Positions 12,546 to 22,914 of a stretch of 64,000 bases of DNA are shown here, piece after piece. A model generated the notes under the pieces. The model did not search any database, was not told the DNA's origin, and saw only the letters and a program-made list of their open reading frames with translations. Source of the DNA: Artemia franciscana (lineage: Eukaryota; Arthropoda; Branchiopoda; Anostraca; Artemiidae). A program made the translations under genes and the position numbers. Positions within the stretch are counted from its first letter, which is position 1. Each line of letters starts with the position of its first letter. Location of the stretch: contig NC_088873.1 in NCBI RefSeq assembly GCF_032884065.1, positions 24,665,558 through 24,729,557 on the forward strand, given 5' to 3'.

Positions 12546-14145
12546 CTAATTTGAATTTTTCCATCAAATACCATTTTTGGCGTACGCCCCTTACTAAGGT
12601 TGAGGCGGAGGTGCTTTTAACCCTTATTAAAGTTAAAATTCCACTCACTAACCCCAGGTTACATATCACTTTCTAATCTTTACCCCCATAACGTAACCTA
12701 ACCTAGCCCCCATTAAGGTGGTTAGGGGGCAATGGGGTTATTTATAAAAGCTAAATTCCATGCTTCTTAAATGCTCACATATTTCTATGTATTTTAACCA
12801 TATACATCATTTTTATGGAAACTAATTTCCAACTAGTTTTGATTGATAATAAAATGATTAATAACTTTCTGAAATGAACAAATAAGACGGATGTTTTTAC
12901 TTCATAAAAAACAAAAATTTTATTTCCATTTAATCCACCTCCCCCGAAGAATACAAGGGCAGGAGCTGCAGCATACACCACTCTGCAAAGTCAAGAGACC
13001 GACCCTATACATGCCAAAATTGCCGTCCCTTCCTTAGCCCCTTTACAATGCGAGAATGTGCCTCCTTCAGCCCACCCCGAGCATGAGAAAAACGTGATCA
13101 CCATACATGATGAAATTGCCGCCTCTTTTGGATCTCCCCAGCTCCTTGGCAATTAAGTTGCCAGCCCTTGTATGCTCAACATGCAAGATTGAGCTGCCGA
13201 TCCTAACGTAAGTAGAGCTATTGTTATTTGTTACCAGCAGAAAAAGTAATATTTTCAGCATTAAAAAAAACTAGGATGTTAGAGGCCATGTTTGACGGTT
13301 GCCCTAGCCCCCCCCCCCCCAAAGAAGTGGACTCTTAGCCATGCTTTGAAACTAGAAACTTATTGTATTTTGGTGTGGCGAATCCATTCCTTTAGCGATT
13401 TGTCAAGTTTTGAAAACAAGAAGTTTTTAACATCCTGCTTACTAAGGCTAACACAAAGTTTCCCATTTGATTTTTTTCAAGAGAGCCTAAGTATATGAAC
13501 AATATTTTAGCAACATTTTACTGTCGAAAGGGTCCCCTGTCTCTAAGAAGGGGGATTTGAGGACCCTAGTCCTTAGATTAATAATATTCTTTTTTTCAGC
13601 TCAATATAAATTCTCTTTACGGCTTAAAACCATAATTGTTTCAAGGGAACAGTAATTGACATTTTTTTTCAGAACATTAATGATGATCCAGCCTGATCAA
13701 CCAGCTACCGCTAGATTTCCTTCAGGAGAAGAGTGGTGCAAGTCCCGACAATGGACACAACTTCCCCCACCATAAGTTTTTTAAGACTCTTTGGAACTTT
13801 TTAGTCCCGACAATGGACACAACTTCCCCCACCATAAGTTTTTTAAGACTCTTTGGAACTTTTTAGTAGCTGAGGCATAAAGGGGGCACTCTAGCCCCAT
13901 GTTTGGAGCTAATTTAAGGCTTTTAAACTCTTAAGTATTGTGGGAGCTCCATGGATCCCGAAGGTCAATTGGAGGGGGGTCCGTGTATGGAAGAATTTGT
14001 ATTCATTAAACCTATAGGTGACAGTGTGGTCTTAATGCATCTGAACCCATAATTTGCCCTGTCAAAAAGTTTCAGACTAATAATGTGTTTGTTTTCAGCC
14101 TAATATAAAAACATTTTTCACGGTGAAATCAAAACTGTTTCAATG
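12546..14145. other. Unassigned DNA with homopolymer C tract
   Basis: No supported gene was found. It includes ACGTAACCTAACCTAG near 12,690, a C run at 13,309-13,320, and the 62-bp tandem duplication listed separately. Small ORFs at 12,775-13,498 show no recognisable motif. Confidence 0.4.
13741..13864 (+). repeat. Perfect 62-bp tandem duplication
   Basis: The unit starting AGTCCCGACAATGG at 13,741 is repeated exactly at 13,803. A third start (AGT) follows at 13,865 and then diverges. Identity over the whole unit implies a recent slippage or unequal-exchange event, unlike the old repeats around it. Confidence 0.95.
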
Positions 14146-17100
14146 AGCTAATAAGCTCTTATTTTTTTTAAGGTTCATATACCAACATATCTAGGGGTCT
14201 ATAATGATAACAGAGGGACGATACCAGCACAATTCCACGAAAGTGTATGCAAGACCCTAGAGGAAAGTGAACACGAGGTGAATTTTAGTACGGGGCTAAG
14301 CTCTACTAATATAGCTTCCCCCAACTTTGATATAGACACTTATATGAGGGATTCCGGCCTTGATGCAGCGTTTTTAGATCGTTTGTTTGAACAAGTGCCA
14401 ACAAGTAAGGTCGAGAGGGTGCTAAGAGATCATGAATCTGTCCCTCACAGTTACATTGATAAGGAGGAAGTAGGATGAAGAGTCGCCGGCTCTCCCCCTG
14501 TATTGCTTGATTTTTATTTAGCCAATTCTGCTTTGCACAATATTTATGTGTTTAGAGCTGAGTCTGGACACCCATTTAATACTCTCACAGGTGATAGTAT
14601 TCACACAGATCTAGTTGACACAGTACACTCCTATGTATAAGCAGGATTTAAGGTCTTCTCGAAAAAAAAGATTCGAGATGGGCGTGGACGGAATAGCCTA
14701 AAGGCATCCGTCACTCAAAAATAGTATTTTAAAATGAAAACACGAGTGAGGTGTACTAGCATTAACTGCGAGCGGAGATATAGACGCTTCACCCGGACTT
14801 GCACAAATTTGAAGGCATTTTTTCAGATTGGGTAGGAAGTATTTTTAATAGGGTGGAAAACTATAACGAAAATTGCTGCGGGTCAGTAGTTTTATTTATT
14901 AAACATTTAGATTTAAATATTACGAAATTTAAAAAGCGATTTGTTTTAAGAGCTGGGAGGAATACGCTGATTAAATATAATGCGGATTTGATGGCATGTG
15001 GAGGTGTACAGCGCTTTCATTTTAATACAGCCTTAGAGGGCTTCAAGTATTCAGTCCTTGTCACAGGACATAAACCGTGTGTCAATGATGCTAGTAAGAC
15101 ACGTTTAGATTATTTGGCAGTTATTGGTGGGTGGGGAGGGGTTAGGGTATCCGAAAGTTCATTTGAATTATTTAATGGGGCAATATCCTGTTACGATTAA
15201 GGGGATTGACATTTTTGAGAGGGCAAATGAACATTTGAAGATTGGGTTTTCAGTGTTTCAGTATGGTACAGAGTATGTAGAGGGGGAACTTAACGATAAA
15301 CAGGGGGTAATATGTTCAGTAAGGGTTCCGTGCATTAAATCGGTGAAACACTGTTCATGAATTCTTTTCGAGCCCGCCAGTGAACCTGATTCAATCGGAC
15401 ATTTCTTTCCAATTTCCCACATTAGACGGGTTGTAAATAAAGGGAAGAAGTATAGTTTGCGTCATTATTGCCAAATGTATCTATCAGCCTTCCAAACAGA
15501 ATTAAAATTAAAACACCACTTGACGCACTGTAAATGTCACGTGTATCAGTCGCTGGAGACGGTTTTGGATGATAATGCAATCTTGCGATTTAAGAACTTT
15601 CAAAAGTCACTCCTACAGAGCCACATGATGGCATTAGATATTGAAAAGAAACTCGTTGATGTGAACGATTCATCAGACTCGAATCGTATCAAAGAATATT
15701 AAGCCAACGCAGTCTCTTATGCCCATGCAAAAAGACCTTACCTTAGACCTTAGATCCTCCAGAGCCAGGGGTGGCTCATAGGGCGTCTACGAAACCTCGC
15801 CAGACATCTCTGAGCTGAGCTGCAGCCATGACGTCCTCCCACTGTGGTTGAAGAGACAACTCCGCATTTCTCAGGTCTCGGTCGTACTGTCGTCGTAAGG
15901 TGTGTCTTGGTCGACCTCTTTTTCGCCTCCCCTCGGGACGCCAATCATATACTGTATTCGGGAGTCGATCCTCTGGCATACGGAGGACGTGGCCAAGGTA
16001 TGTCCATCTCCTACGTTTCAGAAGGTCAGTAGCTAATGGCTGACTGGTTCGCCGGTGAACTTCTATGTTGGTGACCTTTTCCTGCCACGATATGTTCAGG
16101 ATTCTCCTAAGGCACATGTTTTCAAAGGCTAGGACACGTTTCTCTAGCTGGGTGTTTAGTTTCCAGCATTCACTAGCATAGAGGAGGATGGACATCACAT
16201 TGCTATTCAGGAGGCGGAGCTTCAAGCGCATAGAGTATTTACTACTGCGCCAGACTGGTTTCAACTTGCTAAAAGCCGATGTCGCTTGTCCAATTTTCCT
16301 CTTGATTTCGTTGGCTATTTCACCATCGTATTCGATCCAACTCCCAAGATATTTAAATTCCTTGACCTGCTCAATAGTTTTATGCAAAAAGGGACTCGAG
16401 TAATAAAATGCAATTGTTAGAAGTATTTGAGACGTTGGGTGGAGAAGATTGAGCAGGCACAGCCACGGTAGCACTTGTTGAAACAGGAAATAATTCAATT
16501 TCACGGCTGCGCAACGTAATCTATCCAATGACTCTATCACCAGAGGACTAGTTGGCAATTAAAAATAAAGATATGCGTTGGGTATGCAATGGGAAATTTG
16601 TTGAGGGTAGTGAGAAAATATCAGTCAACAAACTTGACCATTTAAGAAATCCAATTTTATTGGGGGGGGGGGGTAACTTTCATTGGCTGGCACACAAATC
16701 TTGTATTTTAAACGTTAAGCAACAGTATTTTCTACCGATTTACATGCATAATTACAACTTTGGTTTAAAATTCATATTACCAGCGTTGGAACGTTTGCAG
16801 AAAGGTGAAGTTGTAGATGGGGCATGGGTAGACGGTTTGTCTCACATAACTTCATACCCAAATCATCTGATAAATTTCTGCTTTTGAATCCAAATTGAAA
16901 ACTGTTTAAAATAATAATATGTACTTGAATAAAATGCGTTTTTTAGGTTCTTATAGGTTTCCCCAAATTCCTTTTGAATCAATAATTCAAGCACAAAGAA
17001 CGATTTTAGTAGTTTTCCTCTCCTTAAACAGCGCTTTCCATATGATGCAATGCATGATTTATTAATGAGTAAGGTCATATACTCGTATAAGTACTACAAC

Positions 17101-18540
17101 CACACCTCGCGGCTACGTGAGGAAAAATTGCCGCCCATCGAAGTGTTTTATGATTCACTTCATGATCGTCAATGTACCCTGCCGACTATGAATTCTCTAA
17201 AAACGTTTTGTCTAAGGGAGAGGGTAAAAATGGGAAGAATTACTGTGAAATATACCTGGAAAGTGATGTATTGATGATGTTGGATATTCTCTGTAAAAAC
17301 ACGGACAAAACTTATGAAGAATTTGGGTTGGATTTGAGTTTTTATTTTTCAACTCCTCACCTGGTGATGGATTTAATTCTTAAAATAATCAATAAAAAAT
17401 AGGCGTGATCACCAACGCTAATCGTCATTTATTCGAAGAGAGATCCATGCGGGGGAAGGGGTATGTTTTGCAAGGCGATGGTATCCTGGAAACAGATCCG
17501 ACTGGACTAAGCACATGTGAAAAAGTCGAATGTAGTTTTTTGGATAGGAGTTCCCTTTATCCCTTGGCATTTTCTCACTACTCTTTCCCTGTGTGGGAAT
17601 CACAAATAGTTGGACGGTTCCTGTGATCCAAGTTTCCTCAAAATTGCCACTGTTAAGGAGACCAACTGGAAGAATGGTTTCAGGAATTGGCGGTGAAATA
17701 CCAGTGGAAGTTTTTGACTCGGTCTAGGATTTTGTTTTCTCTTGCATAAATAGACCAGTGCCTAGGGATTCATTGAACCCCTATAATATTTCTTTGGTAA
17801 AAGATGGGAGTATGCACTGGACACTGTCAAAAAAAGGTTATTGCCGAACCTCGTCCGAAACGAAATATTGTTGTACATCTCGTTTTTTTGCGGTAGATAC
17901 TGGGCAACTGTTTCAAGGTCAGAAAGATGCATAGATCCCTCTAATTTGATCAAAAGCCATACATGAAGACATTTATTGACATACTTTTCAGTAAACGATC
18001 TGAAGCAAAAACTTAGGTTGAGAAGGAGATCTTTAAACTTATTTTTAATTCAGCCTTTTTTTAAGGTGTGCGAGACTGTGCGCAATAGAAGTCTTTGTGA
18101 AGCTGTAACAGAACCAAAACGATGTGTCCGAATAATGGCAGATCCAAATGTCACATAGCTCATGACCATAGACTCAAATATGGTCCTTTTACATAGAAAA
18201 AAAAGTGTAATTTTAAATAAAAATATTGCCGCTGGCAGTGCCATTTTAGACATTCCAAAGGACTTCATGTTGGAAATTTACTACAATATTTGTAAGCTCC
18301 AATGGCCAGGGGAGGGGTGAGTTCAAGTTTATTTCGTGGATACAGATTCATTATTGTTAAGAGTTAAAACTAAAAAATTTATTAGACGATTTGGAAAATA
18401 GTGTGCACATTAGCTATCGAATTGACCACACCAAATAAGACGAGTCCATTTATCCAGAGCTAGTGAGGCAGCAGTCCCCAAATAAGTTTATATTTTTAAA
18501 ATCTGAGACGGGGAGCGAATAGATATACAGTTGTCATCCG
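14146..18540 (+). pseudogene. Polinton protein-primed family B DNA polymerase (decayed)
   Basis: The pieces appear in the order expected for pPolB. They are a region upstream of the exonuclease (14,799-15,360, with NENCCGSVV and LMGQYPVTIKGI), a Cys/His-containing stretch (15,457-15,702, RHYCQMYL and LTHC), an exonuclease-region piece (16,552-16,860, HKSCILN and FLPIYMHN) and KLPPIEVFYDSL (17,125-17,160). Next come CEIYLESDVLMMLDIL (17,244-17,291), the palm motif A version LDRSSLYPLAF (17,540-17,572), an FDQKPYMKTFID stretch near 17,950, the KVCETVRNRSL helix (about 18,067-18,100) and motif C VDTDS (18,336-18,350). These reading pieces sit in at least two frames with several in-frame stops, so no polymerase is made. 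A LINE splits it at 15,735-16,381. The thumb/C-terminal end is missing. The upstream ORF 14,278-14,478 may be its N-terminus or a separate gene. Confidence 0.8.
15735..16381 (-). mobile_element. 5'-truncated LINE (reverse transcriptase C-terminus) with target duplication
   Basis: On the minus strand an open frame of about 200 codons, ending TGA at 15,776-15,778, matches the region downstream of the reverse transcriptase catalytic motifs in RTE-like or related endonuclease-type LINEs. Motifs are EFKYLGSWI, LLNSNVMSILLYASECWKL, NMCLRRIL, RRRWTYLGHVLRM and GRRKRGRPRHTLRR. It is 5'-truncated, as is usual for target-primed insertion. The 3' end carries short TCTAAGG/TAAGGT repeats. ATGCAAAAAG at 15,725-15,734 and 16,382-16,391 is a perfect 10-bp target duplication. 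Polymerase-like sequence continues on both sides, so it inserted into relic 1. Its frame is far less damaged than the polymerase's, which fits a later arrival. Confidence 0.88.
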
Positions 18541-18801
18541 TCAATGTCCAGTAATAATCTCGGCAATTGATTTGCTAAGTTGTTTCGCTCTGCATTACCC
18601 ATGGCTAAAATATATGGCACTGGTTGCCACAGAGTTGCTTTCTCTATACTACATGATTGGGGCTCTAGGAAGGATTTTAAAGAAATCATTTCACAGAATC
18701 TCAGGTCCGGTGGGCGATACCTTGGCGAGCGATTGAAATCAAGACAAAGTGGAAAAAGGTTTGAAAAGGGTAAGAAAGACCTTGTCACTTATCAGTCTTA
18801 A
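18541..18801 (+). pseudogene. Polinton small basic minor virion protein (PX-like), remnant
   Basis: The frame at 18,580-18,801 begins LFRSALP and continues with a Gly-rich step (GGRYLGERL) and KDFKEII, ending in a basic tail (KRFEKGKKDL). Small Polinton proteins encoded just before the capsid gene typically have this LFR-ALPF, gly-ly-gk and basic-tail layout. An in-frame stop lies upstream, so the N-terminus is lost or shifted. It sits about 100 bp before the capsid start, the expected place. A function as a membrane or core virion component is family knowledge, not seen here. Confidence 0.5.
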
Positions 18802-18896
18802 TTCAGGTCAGAAGCGTTAAACATTGTTTTAGTCAAAGAAGAAAAAGAAACCAAGAATAAAAATTGTTAGATTGAAAAAGGATTTCTTTCCTAGAA

Positions 18897-20466
18897 ATGG
18901 TATATCTACCACATAAAGAATCTCATACTTCAGTCACCTCATCCCTAAATCTTTTCAATGCGGAAAATGTTGATGTGAGTGTAAACATAGTCACTATGAA
19001 CAATTTTATCCCCAACAACTGCTCTCTTAAAACACACATTTTCAAATTTATTCCAGTGAATACTATTTCATAGATTTGACTTCTCGATTTATAGATTTGC
19101 CTTTGATTGTCAAAAAATCGTACAATGATAAATCAGGTTCAGCTGAGATGCTTTCCTATGAAAATTGTGTACTACATCATTTTTTTTCGACCAATAAGTG
19201 TCTACATAGATGGAGCGTTGAGGAGCACAAGCAATAGTCTCTCAAACAATGCAAGTTATATACAATTCAAGATGAGGAGTCAAGTTTCCTGTAAGAAACT
19301 GAAAGGTTTGGCTATTGGATAAGAATATAGGACGGACACTGACTCTACCAATATACTTAGAGATGTGACAACTAAAGATTTACACTTGATTGGGAAAATA
19401 AATCATGAAATATTTAATATACCTTAATGGTTCCCTCCTAATGTTAATATTGATATAAAGCTACAAATCGCAACGTCGAATTGAAGCTTACCGTCCTCGC
19501 ATCGCCCTCGGTCCAACAGTCACTTTCACCTCGGTAATAGTTCATGTACTAAAACAAGAGGTTACAAGTTCTGTTACTTTAGCATTTGAAAAATTGAAAG
19601 CTAGGGGAAATAAAATCAGAATGCTCGTTCTTCTTACAATCACGAATCAAGGAAATATTGCTACGGGCACATGTACTTTCACCAATTTGTTATTTATCAA
19701 TAGTGAAAATTCTTCTAAACTTTGTTTGGCTTTTGTGAAATGTGGTTGTACCATAGGATCCTGGACAAATTCTGGACAAGTATTTGCACTTTCATCTCTT
19801 GTATATAAAGTAAATGAAATTCCACTCTACAATTTATCTGTTGATGAATCCTACAGGACCCTATACAAATTGACAGTGCAAGCTCTAGATTAAAATTTAC
19901 AATTATTTGAAAATGGTATAATTAAAGAAATGTTTGCAAAAACTCATGAAATAATTGTATTGGATTTATCCGGTACTCAAGATTTTCCCTTGGGAAATTA
20001 TCCCTGATGGGTCTGTTCTATTAGACTTTGCACCATTAACACGAATCAACTAATCAATGTATTCAATTTGGATCCTTACATTTCAAAATAAAAATCCTAT
20101 TGTATACCTCAGATTTCCTCAATCATATTCAAAGTGTTACCAATACCCTTATCTTTGTAAACACTACTCCATCAACTGTAAAGACGGGGCATGTAAAAGA
20201 CGGGGCATCACGACTATTAATAATGGTATTCACATGCTATTGAACATGGTATAACTGAGGAAATGTTTGCAAAAACTAACGGTATCATTGTATTGGATTT
20301 GTCTGGCACTCAAGACATGAGTACTGTCCAAATGGGTATAGTATATTTAGAGTGTAGCTTTGCCAATCCATTGGAGAAGAGTTTAGCATTAATCTCACTG
20401 AATCAATTTGAAACCTATTGGGAAATTACCCCTGATGATACTGTTCTATTAGACTTGCCACTTTGA
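18897..20466 (+). pseudogene. Polinton major capsid protein (lineage 1), decayed
   Basis: The N-terminal piece (frame from ATG 18,897) has SLNLFNAENVDVSV, which matches the start of double-jelly-roll capsid proteins of the SELDLF type. Later pieces keep SVYIDGALRSTSN (about 19,198-19,236), DLHLIGKINHEIFNIP (about 19,380-19,428), the block 19,594-19,893 (LFINSENSSKLCLAFV, SSLVYKVNEIPLYNL) and the C-terminal strand region 20,263-20,466 (NGIIVLDLSGTQD, YLECSFANPLEKSL). There are in-frame stops (for example near 19,071) and frame changes. The last part is present twice in tandem. The gene follows the minor protein as in other Polintons. Confidence 0.75.
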
Positions 20467-20610
20467 GTACAAATAAAAAAAAATCATTGGATTTAATTTG
20501 GGCCAATACATGTCCAAATTAAAATCCAGCTGCAAGTCCTCGGATTTCCTCGAACATACTCAAAGCATTAACAATACTCATAACTGTTAATAGTAGCCCA
20601 TAAACTGTTA
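19902..20610 (+). repeat. Tandem duplication of the capsid gene 3' end
   Basis: The stretch from about 19,910 to 20,240 is repeated from about 20,250 to 20,610. Both start GGTATAA(T/C)T(A/G)A(A/G)GAAATGTTTGCAAAAACT, share the LDLSGTQD codons, and continue past the stop into shared 3' flank. The first copy lacks about 110 bp between the CTCAAGA and TTGGGAAATTA(C/T)CCCTGATG phrases, so only the second still covers the full C-terminal strands. Divergence between copies shows the duplication is old. Confidence 0.85.
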
Positions 20611-20612
20611 AG

Positions 20613-20957
20613 ATGGGACATTTGATCTGCATCTTTCAAAAAGTGAAGAACATTGAATTTGATCCTCTTGGCCTACCGTATTCTTTCTACACGCCTCGCA
20701 TAAGAAATTTATTGAGCAGAGCGGAATATCGGAAGCGAGTGCAGGATTTATCAACCAGAAGCAGTGGTTTTCATGCACTATTATATTTTATTTTTCGATG
20801 TCGCAGATATACTTACAGTGAATTTCTCAGTATTTATGTAAACAATCCTCGATTGAATGATTTTCTTGTTGAAAATACTCTTTCCTACCTGTATAATATA
20901 AATTTTAGTACCCTAAGAGTGAAATACTTTGAAAATGTTTGTGAATTTGTTTATTAA
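20613..20957 (+). CDS. Unassigned 114-codon ORF downstream of capsid relic 1
   Basis: The frame is open from 20,613 to a TAA at 20,957. It holds an aromatic and basic stretch (FHALLYFIFRCRRYTYSEF) and YLYNINFSTLRVKYF. It starts within the duplicated flank of the capsid gene. I do not recognise it. It could be a remnant of a further Polinton gene or a chance ORF. No RNA or splice evidence is visible. Confidence 0.25.
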   Translation: MGHLICIFQKVKNIEFDPLGLPYSFYTPRIRNLLSRAEYRKRVQDLSTRSSGFHALLYFIFRCRRYTYSEFLSIYVNNPRLNDFLVENTLSYLYNINFSTLRVKYFENVCEFVY

Positions 20958-21051
20958 TAAAACTTGTATGTACAACAGTCTGTGTCCTTTAGATTTTCTT
21001 TAATGTATAGGTAACCATCAGTAATCGCCTTGTAAAGTCAATTATAGTGTT

Positions 21052-21585
21052 TTAATTCACATCAATAAATTCACTTGTTTCAATTTGTTTATTTGAAGCA
21101 ATGTCACATACGAAATTCCCATACGAAAAATCACTTCCTGTAACAGCTAAATAAAAATCAGTAGGTTTATAATCAAAGTAGCCGGTATCTTTGCAGCAAT
21201 GTCGTAAAAACCAATAATTATTCCAGCAATTGAAGCGCAGACCCAGAGATTCCATTCAAAACAATTTAAAAACACGACAGTACTAGTCTCTTAAAAATAA
21301 ACATAAATCACAGGGTTTTTGCAATCAAACCAGGGTAAGTATTTTCCCATTGGTCACATTTATCACAGTGACAACTGGAACATAATAAACTCTAGTGTGA
21401 GAGTCGTAAGCATCTTCAAGAAAGGAATTAGAGTCTTTAATATGCACTGCATATCCTCTATGCAATTGGCACGGACTGTATAATCTACAGTTTTCTTTAT
21501 AGTCATCAATAATAGGACAACCCTCACAGGAGGAACATCTACCCAATGTATGCAAAGATAATGGACATATGTAAGTCATTTTCAA
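21052..21585 (-). CDS. Two adjacent minus-strand ORFs, the first cysteine-rich, unassigned
   Basis: ORF 21,325-21,585 (86 codons) has six closely set cysteines, including CSSCEGCP and CRLYSPCQLHRGY, and a hydrophobic end (VYYVPVVTVINV). ORF 21,052-21,255 (67 codons) continues on the same strand with CWNNYW, CCKDTGYFDYKPTD and CDIASNK. Both look more protein-like than neighbouring AT-run frames and could be one broken gene or two exons. Neither matches a family I know. They sit just outside the capsid relic, facing it, and might be a lost Polinton accessory gene. Confidence 0.3.
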
Positions 21586-22316
21586 CGTTGAGTGTCTCTG
21601 CTAAAAAGAAACTGACTCAGGATCAATAAAATGAAAGTCTTCTAAGAGAAGGAGCAATCGAATGACGTCAGAAAACTTGTTTAGAAAGGGTTTTTCGACT
21701 TATTTTTTGTTGCCTTGCGATATGGCCGTATTAAACGAATTTCTAGGTAGTACTCAAAAGTAAATTCACAATAGCCAATCATTTTGTTTTATTTCAATTA
21801 ATATATTAATAAATTGAATAAATGCATATGGGCTACGAAGTCAAAGTTTCATACAATATTCCAGAGACGGGGAATCGTTTTTCTGATACTGTTAAGTATT
21901 CTTTGAGGAAATATTTTTCTTTTGAATGATAATACACATCGTGCAGACATCTCCTCCCATTCTAGGGCTAGTCGGCAACCCCTTGTAATTTCTACTGCTG
22001 CGTTAGACACTCTAGACCTCATTTCGCCATTGCTAGCGCCTTCAAAATCTAATAGAGTAAAAGCATCCATTACTAAAGAATATACCCAGAATAATATCCT
22101 CGGTGTTGGCACACTGATCTTTTCTTCAATAGGTGAGTGAACCCTAAGATCTGACAACGCACGTGTCGTTGACCTTCAAAACCAGTTTTTGCCAGACTAT
22201 AAAAGTCTAGCAGAACCAAAACTAGTCGAGTAATATTGTGCCACCTTCATCTGTAAATATTGGACTATGATCAATTATCTTTACAACCGTGACTTCCCCA
22301 ATTAACTAACGGAGTC
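21586..22316. other. Unassigned DNA with overlapping opposite ORFs
   Basis: A minus-strand ORF of 102 codons (21,849-22,157) and a plus-strand one of 72 codons (21,922-22,140) overlap over the same DNA. The minus frame includes LLDFEGASNGEMRSR and RLALEWEEMSARCV. Neither is recognised and at most one can be real. Confidence 0.3.
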
Positions 22317-22480
22317 TAACAAGCCCTATTACGTATCATACAGGTGTACTATACTGTTACAGGTGCATTATAGCATTGCGTAAGACCCAGGTACGCGTGA
22401 TAACGCCTTGAGGTGATAGCAGCTCCAATACTATACCCTCTATCTGTGTTGTGGAATCCAAAAAGGTCTCACTACTATCT
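22317..22480 (-). repeat. Right member of the ~165-bp inverted repeat pair
   Basis: The reverse complement of this stretch parallels 10,389-10,553: AGTAGTGAGACC, an ACAGATAGAGGGTATA block, CTATCACCTCAAGGCGTTAT, GCAATGCTATAATGCACCTG and TAATAGGGCTTGTTA. With the left member it encloses 11.8 kb that contains Polinton relic 1. Confidence 0.55.
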
Positions 22481-22914
22481 ACTGGCTATTAAAGAAGTTT
22501 CCCTGGATCATTTTAGCCACTCTTTGGGTCAAAATTGTTGTTTAGCGCTGCGAGATGGTGGAAAACACTGCTTTATAGTGGCGTCATATCGTAGTTGCAG
22601 TGGTAGCTGCAAGGCTATTGAGACCGGGGTTATCAAGAAGCAATGTTGAATTAAAAAACTTGAAAAAAACATACTGAAGAGAGGTAAATAGGCTGAATCA
22701 CTGCTAATAGTAACCTAAAGTTGAAAAAGGTTTTATTAAAAATTATCAAGTGATAAAGAATTGCAATTAGAAGCTGATCCAGGAATAGTAACTATGATTT
22801 CGATAAATCCTAATAATAAAAGTCTGTTTAAAAATAAATATGATGTGTTTCTTTGACTAGGGCCTATCTTTAATAGGAACAGATTATTGTAGCATAGAAA
22901 CATTATGGTTCATA
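22481..22914. other. Unassigned DNA
   Basis: No gene was seen. It carries the dispersed phrase AGCTGATCCAGGAATAGTAACTATGAT at about 22,773-22,798, shared with 9,820 and, inverted, with about 24,920-24,945. Confidence 0.4.

Larger units (their letters stand above)
14146..20610 (+). mobile_element. Polinton/Maverick (adintovirus-like) relic 1
   Basis: Three gene remains lie in one orientation: protein-primed DNA polymerase (about 14.2-18.53 kb), small minor virion protein (18.54-18.80 kb) and major capsid protein (18.90-20.47 kb). Polymerase plus a double-jelly-roll capsid is the signature of Polintons and adintoviruses. The polymerase runs directly into the minor protein with its C-terminal part missing, so DNA has been lost. 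No integrase, ATPase or protease was recognised here. Many stops and frameshifts, a LINE inserted in the polymerase and a duplicated capsid 3' end show a long-dead copy. The termini are not established. An inverted repeat pair at 10,389 and 22,317 is a candidate. Confidence 0.8.

Noticed and set aside
15844-16403. Plus-strand ORFs of 62-71 codons
   Set aside because: Antisense shadows of the minus-strand LINE reverse transcriptase frame.
16395-16558. N-terminal extension of the LINE frame on the minus strand
   Set aside because: This part is antisense of Polinton polymerase sequence beyond the 10-bp target duplication. The open frame across the junction is fortuitous.
14278-20957. Intact viral gene set
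   Set aside because: Every gene shows stops, frame changes or deletions, so it is a relic and not an active virus or provirus.
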